This document shows, in pieces, positions 30,684 through 38,935 of a stretch of 59,105 bases of DNA; position 1 is the stretch's first letter; each line of letters opens with the position of its first letter. The notes below the pieces were generated by a model. That model had not been told where the DNA came from. It worked only from the letters and a program-made list of their open reading frames with translations, and did no database searches. This stretch comes from Alphaproteobacteria bacterium (lineage in GTDB: Bacteria > Pseudomonadota > Alphaproteobacteria > Caedimonadales > UBA9215), in contig JAACSN010000004.1 of NCBI GenBank assembly GCA_009993885.1, forward strand, positions 1 through 59,105, written 5' to 3'. The position numbers were made by a program, and so were the translations under genes.

Positions 30684-30732
30684 TTGGTTGCGGGGGCAGG
30701 ATTTGAACCTACGACCTTCAGGTTATGAGCCT
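30684..30732. repeat. Left attachment site: 49-base copy of the tRNA-fMet 3' part
   Basis: Identical to 40313-40361 over 49 bases, running from the CCA end through the T arm to the anticodon arm of tRNA-fMet. After it the sequence diverges, so it is a duplicated attachment site and not a second tRNA gene. Confidence 0.9.
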
Positions 30733-30847
30733 CATGAAATCAATAAATAGCAACATTTTAAAGTACCTAACAACATCAAAACCCTATGTTTCTATAGGTT
30801 TTTCTATTTCCATTGATTGCTGATTAATATCCTCACTTACCTTCTAG

Positions 30848-30876
30848 TGTCCCACCAGTGTCCCATGAGTGTCCCA
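30848..30876 (+). promoter_or_regulatory. Three TGTCCCA repeats at 11-base spacing (left arm sites)
   Basis: TGTCCCA begins at 30848, 30859 and 30870, so the copies sit on one face of the helix. The same heptamer recurs inside the right end of the element. This is the layout of integrase or excisionase arm sites. Confidence 0.6.
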
Positions 30877-31070
30877 CAGGAAGTGCATTTTTTAGCGTGC
30901 TTATACATCGTTAGAATTTTCTTTCGCCCGAAAGATATTTAATAATCTGCACACCTGTCCCAACAACTAGAAGCACCTCTGATTAATCAACTTTAACAAA
31001 TGCTCTATCCACAATCTCTTAAACGCTAACAATTCTAGGTTCTTCACCATCTAAAAATCTACTCGATATT

Positions 31071-31238
31071 TTAGAATTTAAACACATCATTTACAGGAGT
31101 AATAAACGAGATATCAATTTGAGGTTCCATACTCCTACAGCTCACACCGAATACTTTTCCGCTTTCATCAACGATAATGCCGCCAGTGTGATTCAGGTAT
31201 GGTTTTCTTTTGATTACCACCTCAGGAAAACTCCAAGC
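31071..31238 (-). pseudogene. Remnant of a trypsin-like serine protease gene
   Basis: Minus-strand frame of 55 residues ending at 31071, opening AWSFPEVVIK and containing NHTGGIIVDESGKVFGVSC and IDISFITPV. This resembles the last strands of trypsin-like peptidases, where GxSGG.V...G.V.G(V/I) is followed by a strand ending in (S/Y)(F/V)(V/I)TP. The nucleophile Ser position is Thr and everything upstream is missing beyond a stop. No start codon, so not expressed as a protease. Confidence 0.5.
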
Positions 31239-31308
31239 TCACATTTACCAAATATTAATAAAATACGTATGATAATTAAAATTAATAAAGTTATAGGGAG
31301 AAAATTTA

Positions 31309-32274
31309 TTGACTAAAAAATCTGAAAAACAAATTCACCTTTTCTTGGATTCTAACATTTATTTATCATTCTATGATTTCACCAATGATGAACTTAATAA
31401 ACTTTCAGATTTACATAAAAATGAACGTATAAATTTATATATAACTAATCTAGTAATAGATGAAGTTTGGAGAAATAGAGCCAATAAGATTGAATATAGT
31501 CTAAAAAAACTAAAAGAAAAAAAATTTCCAACTTACCCACATTACTGCCTCGCCTACACCGAATGTAAGGCTTTACGAAAAACTCAGAAAAAATTTGAAG
31601 AACTATGGAATAAACTTTTTGAAAAAATCAAAAAAAATTACTTAGAACAAAACTTACATGCTGATAAAAAATTAAAAAACTTTTTTAAGAAAACCAGCAA
31701 TATAGAAATTACAGATGAGATGATATCCCGTGCTCAACGAAGGAAAACCTTGGGGAATCCTCCAGGCAAAAATGGCTCTCTCGGAGATGCGATTAATTGG
31801 GAGTTCTTATTAGAACGAGTACCTAAAAATGCTGAATTTACAATTATTACTAGGGATGGTGATTATCTTTCACCACTGAGTGCGTTTGAAGAAACAGGAA
31901 ATAAGTTGCATCCCTTCCTTGAAAAGGAGTGGGAGGAAAAGAAACTTATAAAACCATTGATTTTTAAGACGATAACTGAATTTTCAAAACACCACGATTC
32001 AGTCTGCGTTGACATTCCTTCTGAAGAGGTGGCCAGAAAAGATGAATTAATAGAAGCTCTATTAAATAGCGGTTCATTTAAAGAGACACACGATATAATT
32101 GCAGAACTTTCCGAATACGACGACTTTACAAATGAAGAAAAAAAACGCATAGAAAGAGCGGCTCATTCTAACCCTCAAGTAGGCTGGATTATAAACGATG
32201 AGGATGTTCAAATTTTCTATAAAGATAAGCTAAACATCACCTCGACTGGTGAGTTAGGACTCTGGCGTGGGTAG
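31309..32274 (+). CDS. PIN-domain nuclease, DUF4935 type
   Basis: 321 residues from a TTG at 31309 with GGGAG about 8 bases upstream. The N-terminal PIN domain has the acidic residues LFLDSNIYLSF, LVIDEVWRN, GDAINWEFLL and ITRDGDY, which form the Mg2+ site of PIN RNases. A helical insert rich in Lys separates the second and third. The C-terminal ~110 residues are unassigned. DUF4935 proteins are found in mobile and defence-rich regions. It is the first of two cargo genes on the plus strand; the Fic gene follows after about 240 bases. Confidence 0.8.
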   Translation: MTKKSEKQIHLFLDSNIYLSFYDFTNDELNKLSDLHKNERINLYITNLVIDEVWRNRANKIEYSLKKLKEKKFPTYPHYCLAYTECKALRKTQKKFEELWNKLFEKIKKNYLEQNLHADKKLKNFFKKTSNIEITDEMISRAQRRKTLGNPPGKNGSLGDAINWEFLLERVPKNAEFTIITRDGDYLSPLSAFEETGNKLHPFLEKEWEEKKLIKPLIFKTITEFSKHHDSVCVDIPSEEVARKDELIEALLNSGSFKETHDIIAELSEYDDFTNEEKKRIERAAHSNPQVGWIINDEDVQIFYKDKLNITSTGELGLWRG

Positions 32275-32515
32275 AAGTAGAGGAATGAACACCACGAGTT
32301 ATTGCACAGTTTACAGCAAAAGAACTAGCAGAAAAATGTAATTTGGGTTACTCTAAAAAACTTAGAGTTCACTGAAAATGATGTTCCTAATACTTAAGCA
32401 GAAAATACAACAAGCCTCAGATAATATAAAAATAATTCTGTATTTTCTCTTGGAAAGAGGACAACTGCTAAAGATATACAAATAATACTACTCAAAAAAA
32501 ATTGAGAGAACCATA

Positions 32516-33661
32516 ATGGTAGTTACAACGACGACAGAAGAGAAAATCACAATAGGCGGAGAGTATAACATACCTAAACTTCCTCTATCTATTGACCTTG
32601 AAACGAAAAAAATACTAAAAAAAACCAAGGATGCTAGGTCAGCACTTGCAGAATTAAAAGGTGTTTCCGGCATAATGCCCAATCAAAACATTCTAATCAG
32701 CACCTTAGTGTTGCAGGAAGCTAAAGATAGTTCGGCCATTGAAAATATTATAACCACTCATGATGATTTGTATAAAAGTGATGTCTTGGCAAGAGAATTC
32801 ACAAGTGCCGCCTCTAAAGAAGTGCATAACTACGCTTCATCTTTACGCAGTGGTTATGAAAAAGTTAAAGAAACCGGTCTGATTACAAATAATCATATAA
32901 AGGAAATACAATCTGCCCTTGAAGAAAATGATGCAGGTTTCCGCAGTCAGTCCGGCACCATTCTTAAAAATGAGCAAACAGAAGAAGTTGTATATACGCC
33001 CCCGCAAACATTATCCCAAATTGAAGCCCATATGCAAAATTTAGAAAAATTTATAAATGATGATGATTTGTGTGACTGGGACCCTCTAATTAAAATGGCC
33101 TTAATCCATCATCAATTTGAAAGCATCCATCCATTTTTTGATGGCAATGGACGTACGGGGCGTATTATTAATATTCTATACTTGGTTAAACTCGGGCTAC
33201 TCGATACGCCCATTTTATATTTATCTCGATTCATTAATCAGAATAAGGCAGAATATTATAGGCTTCTTCAGGCTGTTAGAGACGACAAATCAGATGGAAA
33301 ACAGTGGGAAGAGTGGGTATTGTTTATGTTAGACGGTGTGGAGCAAACTTCACGGCAAACAATAACATTAATACAAGGAATAAAAGCACTTATGCAACAA
33401 ATAAAGCATAAAATGCGCACCGACTTTCAAAAGGTATATTCGCAAGACCTTCTAAATAACCTATTCAGACATCCTTATACAAAAATTGATTTTGTAGAGA
33501 AAGAGCTTAATATACATCATAATACGGCTCGAAAATACTTAGAGGCCTTGGTTCCCGAAATTCTTACTAAGCATAAAATAGGTAGGGAAAACATTTATCT
33601 GAATAAAGATTTATACAAATTATTGATTAACGCCGGTCAAAATTCAGTTACTAATCCATAG
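32516..33661 (+). CDS. Fic family adenylyltransferase (SoFic-like)
   Basis: 381 residues. The Fic core carries HPFFDGNGRTGR, with His for catalysis and Asn/Gly/Arg for ATP phosphate binding. The N-terminal inhibitory helix SSAIEN (S/TxxxE(G/N) class II) lies in LQEAKDSSAIENIITT, so activity should be self-restrained. The flap VYTPP precedes the core. The C-terminal ~80 residues look like a winged helix (IDFVEKELNIHHNTARKYLEAL). Such proteins transfer AMP to Ser/Thr/Tyr of target proteins. Target unknown. All key residues are intact. Confidence 0.92.
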   Translation: MVVTTTTEEKITIGGEYNIPKLPLSIDLETKKILKKTKDARSALAELKGVSGIMPNQNILISTLVLQEAKDSSAIENIITTHDDLYKSDVLAREFTSAASKEVHNYASSLRSGYEKVKETGLITNNHIKEIQSALEENDAGFRSQSGTILKNEQTEEVVYTPPQTLSQIEAHMQNLEKFINDDDLCDWDPLIKMALIHHQFESIHPFFDGNGRTGRIINILYLVKLGLLDTPILYLSRFINQNKAEYYRLLQAVRDDKSDGKQWEEWVLFMLDGVEQTSRQTITLIQGIKALMQQIKHKMRTDFQKVYSQDLLNNLFRHPYTKIDFVEKELNIHHNTARKYLEALVPEILTKHKIGRENIYLNKDLYKLLINAGQNSVTNP

Positions 33662-33697
33662 GATATATTCATAAAAACTTTGCATGCGAGTCGCAAA

Positions 33698-33823
33698 CAC
33701 CTGCACAAGAAATCACTGTTTCGTGTGCGAGTCACACAACACCTGCACAAGAAATTGCTGTTTCGTGTGCGAGTCACACAACACCTGCACAAGAAATTGC
33801 TGTTTCGTGTGCGAGTCACACAA
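33698..33823. repeat. Three tandem 42-base repeats with internal hairpins
   Basis: Three units (33698-33739, 33740-33781, 33782-33823) of 42 bases beginning CACCTGCACAAGAAAT; the last two are nearly identical and the first differs at two or so positions. A partial unit precedes. Each unit holds the palindrome GTGTG-cgagt-CACAC, able to form a hairpin. 42 is a multiple of 3, so all frames stay open. It lies just after the fic stop. Confidence 0.85.
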
Positions 33824-34119
33824 CACTTGGGTCAACCCCCTTATAAATGGATACTTCTTCGGGGATTCCATTATCTCATGCCTTGTAATTTTCTTGGCTC
33901 TAATCATATATGGTGTTTGTTGGGCAGTGCGCTACATTCTAATAGGAAAAACTGAGTTTTTTTTCAGCAACTTTATCAAGTGACTTCTTTCTAAAAATAT
34001 ACATAAAAATGGGATAGCTGACAGATTTGGTCGCAAGCATGAGTAAGGAAATATATAATATATTCCTTACTTATTTTATTTCTACGCTTCTAAAATTTTG
34101 TTATCTTATCGCCAGTTTC
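33824..34119. other. Region after the repeats, possible small membrane ORF
   Basis: A plus-strand frame (33684-33983) runs through the repeats and ends in a hydrophobic segment (SIISCLVIFLALIIYGVCW) able to span a membrane. It has no ribosome binding site, so I do not call it a gene. Nothing else is seen up to 34119. Confidence 0.3.
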
Positions 34120-34734
34120 TCATGAACTTCTAAACAAAGGCTTACCTCTAAAATATGAATCCAACTCTTCCTCAGCATCGCAAACTTTTTGCAGCTTAAG
34201 GTCAAAAGTCCTTTTATGCATCCCTTTTGGTTTACACCAATAGTCATTTTCACCCAACTCTTCTTTAAGCTTCCACATTCTATCTATCTTCCTATCAATA
34301 GGGGTTTTACTCTGTGACGTATATTTCAAGTTATAGCCATAGCGGCTTGCAAATCTTTTATAACCAGAAGGCAGGTAAAGAGTTGTAGCCCTTTTACCGG
34401 TAAGGGGGCATAGGAACCACAACCTTTTACCACCATAATTTGGCTGCGTACTACTTAATCTAATTTTATAATCCAACTCTTCAGCATCACAAGCACTATA
34501 CGGTTTATGTATGTAGAAGACGCGCATCCACATATCTTTTGGGTTCATCGTATTAAGTTCATAGTTAATTGAATTTTTTATTATTTCCCTTTTTTTCCAT
34601 TGAAGAACCCCAGAAATCAATGAATTTAAAACAAATTTTCCTTCAAATTTTATTTTATTGATATTTAGCTTTAATCCCTCATCAAGCTTAGTTGTTAGAC
34701 TATATTCACACCTTCCTGAACCATATCCTCCCAT
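34120..34734 (-). CDS. Mobile-element protein of the GGxGSGR family
   Basis: 204 residues beginning MGGYGSGR, the signature of a widespread protein family in integrative elements of proteobacteria. Further family hallmarks are LWFLCPLTGKRATTLYLP, a region of RYGYNLKYTSQ, and KPKGMHKRTF near the C-terminus. In most members paired Cys in the middle bind zinc; here only one Cys of the pair remains, so metal binding is doubtful. Function in the family is not known. It lies downstream of the replication module. Confidence 0.65.
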   Translation of the reverse strand: MGGYGSGRCEYSLTTKLDEGLKLNINKIKFEGKFVLNSLISGVLQWKKREIIKNSINYELNTMNPKDMWMRVFYIHKPYSACDAEELDYKIRLSSTQPNYGGKRLWFLCPLTGKRATTLYLPSGYKRFASRYGYNLKYTSQSKTPIDRKIDRMWKLKEELGENDYWCKPKGMHKRTFDLKLQKVCDAEEELDSYFRGKPLFRSS

Positions 34735-34857
34735 AAAATCACTCCTGTTTTTTATACGAAATCATAAGCAAAATTTTATCATATTTTTTATTGTGAAACA
34801 GCAGGGACATAGTGAACAGACAAGCAGACACCCCTATAGGGGGGTGTCCTGTCTGTC

Positions 34858-36345
34858 CTACTCTGCAAAAAATTGTCTTTTTGTCTGTCCAGTCTTGTCC
34901 AGTTTGTCCGTTATCCAAATATAACCTTCCCATTCTTCAGTGTAGCCTTCGGTTACAAGCGTTTCTCTTACGCGCTTAAAAGCTTTGATAAAACTGTCCT
35001 TGTTGTCCGTTTCACACAAACCGCCTTCCCTACAACGCGTCCTATAGTCCTCAATACGGACAGCTTTTTTCTTTTCTCCTTTTTTCTGTGGAACATACTC
35101 AACGCCAGCTTCCAAAATAAACTCCTCTAAAATAGTGTATGCCGTACGTGCTTGACCAGATAATGAACTAAGCTTTCCCTGCCCCTCTACATTTACAAGG
35201 GCACATGAATGCACTGGCTCGTCATCTTCATCCTTGCGGACTTCATACTCCCTCAGTGCAAAATTTAAGTTATATCCCGTACGCCCGTCACGTTGCTTTG
35301 TGATTTCCGCTTTTATCAGGCCTTTATCTTGAGAGACCTGAATTTCCGTATCTATGGCTGCTTTAAGCGAACTATGCCCTCGTGCTCCTCTACCTTCTGA
35401 TTTACCGCTATGGTGAATGACCATCACATGTGCATTCGTTTTTTGTCGCATAATGTCGCAGTTTTGGATAAAAGACCCCATATCACTAGAGCCATTCTCA
35501 TCCCCCGCCCCCATTGCTCTCGCTAATGTATCAACCACTATCAACTTAACATTAGGTATTCCCTGAATTGCTTCAAGTAGCTCCTCATGTGTACTTTCTT
35601 CCTTACAAAGACAAACATTAGAAGGAACAACATAAACATCCGCATACTTATCCAAATCATGTAATTTTCTAAACGCCGTTAATCGCTCTGCTATGCCTAA
35701 ACCACCCTCAGCCGCTACATACACCACAGCCCCTTTTCTAAGCTTCCTTCCGCACCACTCCCACCCCAATGCTATATGACAAGAAATATCCAGCGCCACA
35801 AAAGTTTTTCCACTATTGCTTGCGCCAAAAACAACACTCATACCGCCTTGTTCTAAAAGGCCTTTAATAAGATACTTCCTCTGTGGCAATAGCCCTAACG
35901 TAGACCAATGATGAATCTTAAAAGAAGGCTTTTTCCTTTCTGCATCTTGCAGCTTAAGCATAGGCAAATTTAAGGTCTCTTGAGGGGCATATCCCGCCTG
36001 TTTGGCCATATGAACAAGCGTTCCAAATGACACACCGCCAGAGCCATCAAAGCCTTTCCACTTGCTTTGACATTCACCTGTCTTGTACTTATTTCCCTTA
36101 GCGCTCCAATCGTCCCAAATAGAAAGACCATAGCCTCCTGATTGAATGGCCATCCCTATTTTTAACCAATCCCCATAAGGCATATCAGGGTCTAAAAATG
36201 AAAGCATGTGTTGAACATCCTCACTTGAAAGACTTGATTTATTATTAAAATGCGAACTTGGGGTTTCAGTGTCCAATGGTGCTCTATTGTGCCGCGTAAT
36301 GATATCAAGTAGCTCTTGCGGGGCTTCATTCAATGATAAATTCAT
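34858..36345 (-). CDS. RepA-like AAA ATPase with primase C-terminal domain
   Basis: About 495 residues from the ATG at 36345, which follows GGAGGGC. Residues ~35-115 resemble the PriCT_2 domain of primases (MLSFLDPDMPYGDWLKIGMAI). A RecA-like ATPase of the RepA/AAA_25 type follows: Walker A VFGASNSGKTFVAL, VVYVAAEGG, Walker B LIVVDTLARAMGAGDENGSSD and VMVIHHSGKSEGRGARGHS. It probably acts as the replicative helicase of the element. The start overlaps the primase-polymerase gene by 20 bases, so together they form a split primase-helicase. Confidence 0.85.
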   Translation of the reverse strand: MNLSLNEAPQELLDIITRHNRAPLDTETPSSHFNNKSSLSSEDVQHMLSFLDPDMPYGDWLKIGMAIQSGGYGLSIWDDWSAKGNKYKTGECQSKWKGFDGSGGVSFGTLVHMAKQAGYAPQETLNLPMLKLQDAERKKPSFKIHHWSTLGLLPQRKYLIKGLLEQGGMSVVFGASNSGKTFVALDISCHIALGWEWCGRKLRKGAVVYVAAEGGLGIAERLTAFRKLHDLDKYADVYVVPSNVCLCKEESTHEELLEAIQGIPNVKLIVVDTLARAMGAGDENGSSDMGSFIQNCDIMRQKTNAHVMVIHHSGKSEGRGARGHSSLKAAIDTEIQVSQDKGLIKAEITKQRDGRTGYNLNFALREYEVRKDEDDEPVHSCALVNVEGQGKLSSLSGQARTAYTILEEFILEAGVEYVPQKKGEKKKAVRIEDYRTRCREGGLCETDNKDSFIKAFKRVRETLVTEGYTEEWEGYIWITDKLDKTGQTKRQFFAE

Positions 36346-36766
36346 AACGCCCTCCATCAGGGTGCATTGACGGCGGCGCGACAATATAACCACCATTAGC
36401 CCTTACATCAATATTATGACCGTTGACCTTTATACGGCTAGCTATGTTTTGACCTTCGGGATACTTAAAATAGAAATGCCACCCTCTTGATGTTTTCACC
36501 TTAAGAGCACCGGACATAAGCGGCCATTCCTTTGGAAGCTCTTTCCCATCTAAATCAATGACCAAAAGCCCACTAATTTCACCTGTCGCTATGCCAATAT
36601 TGGCATTTGGATATTGCCGATACCATGACTTAATTTGTTTTGGGTCATTGGAGGCATCTTTAAAGCCATTTTGTGTTAAGGGAATTTTAGTCTTGGGCAT
36701 CAAGGGAAATACATAAAACCCATTTTCTAAATATTCCAGAGCAGCACCCAAAAATTGATTACTCAT
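36326..36766 (-). CDS. Bifunctional primase/polymerase (Prim-Pol domain)
   Basis: 146 residues forming one Prim-Pol domain. The catalytic acidic pair is in GLLVIDLDGKE, with the conserved VKTSRGWHFYFKYP and NIDVRANGGYIVAPPS further on. It makes primers, and often DNA, for plasmids and integrative elements. It is coupled to the helicase gene by overlap, which suggests that the usual single polypeptide is made here as two chains. Confidence 0.87.
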   Translation of the reverse strand: MSNQFLGAALEYLENGFYVFPLMPKTKIPLTQNGFKDASNDPKQIKSWYRQYPNANIGIATGEISGLLVIDLDGKELPKEWPLMSGALKVKTSRGWHFYFKYPEGQNIASRIKVNGHNIDVRANGGYIVAPPSMHPDGGRYEFIIE

Positions 36767-36843
36767 CTTATTTTCCTCATAAGTAAAAGGCAGGCAGAAA
36801 TAAGGGCTGGCAAAGGCCAGCGCCTTAAAGCTTGCACGACTAT

Positions 36844-37170
36844 TTATTTTGAACTATCCTCAGAATCAGGATATTTTATATCCAATTGCTTGCAAGAGGG
36901 CGTTGCACCGCCCTTTTGCTTTGGATAAAAACTTTTGGGTTTTTCTAATTCCTCAGTATCAACACCACCAGACAAGCGATAATGACCAATTCTTTTACTG
37001 TCATATCGCGTGATAATCGGCCATCCATGTTTATGCCTAAGGTTGTAAACAATGGCGGACAAACGCCACCCTCTTGCCTCTGCAATTTCACAAGCGTGAG
37101 AGATTTCGCGCCCGGAAAGAAGTTGAAGGCAGACCCAACGGATTTGACTATCACTAGAACGCCAACTCAT
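36844..37170 (-). CDS. Small basic protein, possible winged-helix regulator
   Basis: 108 residues. The N-terminal ~70 residues (QIRWVCLQLLSGREISHACEI, then a tryptophan-rich turn and GHYRL) have the pattern of a helix-turn-helix followed by a beta wing, as in small element-encoded regulators. The tail is polar. Its start overlaps the stop of the excisionase-like gene by four bases, so it is in the same operon. Confidence 0.55.
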   Translation of the reverse strand: MSWRSSDSQIRWVCLQLLSGREISHACEIAEARGWRLSAIVYNLRHKHGWPIITRYDSKRIGHYRLSGGVDTEELEKPKSFYPKQKGGATPSCKQLDIKYPDSEDSSK

Positions 37171-37361
37171 GATGACCTCCTATTTTGGTCTTCAAGCCAC
37201 TCAAAAAAGAGCTCTTCGTTAATTAGGATTTTTTTCCCAATGCGGCAAATCGCTTTATTAATACCGTTTTTATGTTCGTTGAAGATATGATAGCGGAGAG
37301 ATGATTCTGTAAAGGCGGGGTTTTTCACCGCCATTTGTTTAACTGTTAAATAGTGAGGCAT
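37167..37361 (-). CDS. Excisionase-like DNA-binding protein
   Basis: 64 residues from the ATG at 37361, chosen because AAGGAG lies 8 bases before it. The pattern LTVKQMAVKNPAFTESSLRYHIF, then RIGKKILINEELFFEWLEDQ, is that of MerR-like excisionases and helix-turn-helix proteins: recognition helix, then a wing with a conserved K(I/V)LI segment. It would bend the att arms for excision or regulate the element. Its position near the integrase supports this. Confidence 0.7.
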   Translation of the reverse strand: MPHYLTVKQMAVKNPAFTESSLRYHIFNEHKNGINKAICRIGKKILINEELFFEWLEDQNRRSS

Positions 37362-37471
37362 ATATTTGCTCCTTATGAAAATAATCAGAACACACCGTGT
37401 GTTGCTGTTACTTCTCATTAAGAAGCAGGTGAATAATAGGGCAATATCCGATTTACCCCCTATTTACCTTT

Positions 37472-38935
37472 TTACGCCCCTTTATTATTAACCTTATAGG
37501 TTTGATACATTTTTGTTAACTCTCCCATATTAATTTCACGCTCAAGGTAAGATTTTCCAAAACGGAGATTGTGTTTTTCTATCAGTTTCTCGGCAATTTC
37601 AGCTTTAGTTGGTTTTCTATTATTATTAGCCTCAAATTCATGCCAAACCAATATTGCGTCTTGCATAAGGTCTGGAAGGATACCCTTCAAGTGCTTTACA
37701 GTTTTAAGCTTATCTTTAATTATTGATGAACTTTGTTTAATATTACTGACACGTTTTTCTTTTTCCTCGTCGCTTTCATGAATGTCCAAAATCTCAACAA
37801 GAGATTTTGGAGGGATATGTAATGTATTTTTCATAAGCCAAGGCATTATATCCTCAGGTCTATAAAGAGCCTCCCCTTCATTCCTATACCATTGATATTC
37901 TGTTATTTTCTGGACAGAGACATGCCGAGATAAAAGCTCATCTAAATCCTCGAAATCTTCTTTGAATGTTTCCCAATACATACGAAAGTTTGGATCACAA
38001 CTCAGAAAATATGGGTTTTGACTTAAATCGTGAAAAGAACGCTCTCCTTCAGTAGGGCTTTGCCCCTTAAATATAGGTATGGCTTCCGATAGAGTAACCC
38101 CGCCTTTTTTCTGCCAGTATCTATAGAAGTTTAAAGCCCATGCATCATCTGAATATTCAAATTTAATACCCTTTTCTTCAAGGGCTCTAACGACCTCCTC
38201 CTTAAAAATAAAGCCCTCATCATATAGATTTTGGCAATATTTTTTAAAATCACCCTCCCAAAGCTGAAGTTTTTTGGCCTCCTCATAAAATCCTATAATC
38301 TGTGCAGGAACATGTCCTTCATAATACCCTACAAGAAATTCCATGTATCCCATATGAACCCACTTATTATCAGGCAAAAACTTAGCCCAGACTTCGTTTT
38401 TGTCAGCGGGATTTTTTATCTCAGAATACAGAGTGGTCTGTAACTGACGGAAACCTATGAATTGCTCTTCATTCACGCCGAACAAAATTGAAAGTGCCTT
38501 ATCCTCATTATCAATAGAACCTATTTCAAAATTCTTAAAATCATACTTGAACTGCTCATGGTCTTTGTAACTTTCAAGCTTCGGATTTAATTTTAAAGTG
38601 TCTGATTTAACTAGATATGTTTTTAATCCCTCTGGAAATTCCCAATACTCTTCATAGACGGTTTTAATAAAACGCTTCATATCTCCATCCCAAGAGCTCT
38701 TTGAGAGTTCTTCATGCCTCAATTTATTAATATACCAGCCAGAGTGAGGTAAGGTGTTCAAGTAACCTACAAAACCTCTCCTCCACTCAGCATTATCTTC
38801 AGTATGCGGCTCTTGCATATACTTCTTTGCATCATTAGGATTAATACCCAAAATAAGCCAACACACTTCTTCTTTCTTTAGGTCGACTTTATCAAAGTAA
38901 GCCTTATAATCGGGTTCAAAATTATTTTGATTCAT
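37472..38935 (-). CDS. Unknown protein of the integrative element
   Basis: About 487 residues, acidic and Trp/Tyr-rich, soluble. Two related segments, VCWLILGINPNDAK near the N-terminus and ALSILFGVNEEQF near residue 150, suggest an internal repeat. The C-terminal region reads like a helix-turn-helix (KPTKAEIAEKLIEKHNLRFGK). The ATG at 38935 overlaps the integrase stop by 14 bases, so the two are co-translated. I do not recognise a characterised family. It is a conserved-looking partner of the integrase. Confidence 0.6.
   Translation of the reverse strand: MNQNNFEPDYKAYFDKVDLKKEEVCWLILGINPNDAKKYMQEPHTEDNAEWRRGFVGYLNTLPHSGWYINKLRHEELSKSSWDGDMKRFIKTVYEEYWEFPEGLKTYLVKSDTLKLNPKLESYKDHEQFKYDFKNFEIGSIDNEDKALSILFGVNEEQFIGFRQLQTTLYSEIKNPADKNEVWAKFLPDNKWVHMGYMEFLVGYYEGHVPAQIIGFYEEAKKLQLWEGDFKKYCQNLYDEGFIFKEEVVRALEEKGIKFEYSDDAWALNFYRYWQKKGGVTLSEAIPIFKGQSPTEGERSFHDLSQNPYFLSCDPNFRMYWETFKEDFEDLDELLSRHVSVQKITEYQWYRNEGEALYRPEDIMPWLMKNTLHIPPKSLVEILDIHESDEEKEKRVSNIKQSSSIIKDKLKTVKHLKGILPDLMQDAILVWHEFEANNNRKPTKAEIAEKLIEKHNLRFGKSYLEREINMGELTKMYQTYKVNNKGA

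Larger units (their letters stand above)
28739..30732. mobile_element. Remnant of an older element at the tRNA-fMet locus
   Basis: Bounded by the degraded tRNA copy at 28739-28777 and the intact 49-base copy at 30684-30732. It holds an HD phosphohydrolase and a small ORF, both AT-rich, and no integrase. GTGCCA repeats 11 bases apart at 30644-30660 sit just inside its right end, like integrase arm sites. Most of the element has been lost. Confidence 0.55.

Noticed and set aside
30684..30732. A second tRNA-Met gene
   Set aside because: Only the 3' part up to the anticodon arm is present; the D arm and 5' acceptor strand are missing, so it is an attachment site.
31119..31316. Plus-strand ORF before the PIN gene
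   Set aside because: It is the opposite-strand shadow of the trypsin-like remnant and has no ribosome site.
33698..33823. Repeats that could be a CRISPR array
   Set aside because: The 42-base units follow each other directly without unique spacers, and no cas gene is near.
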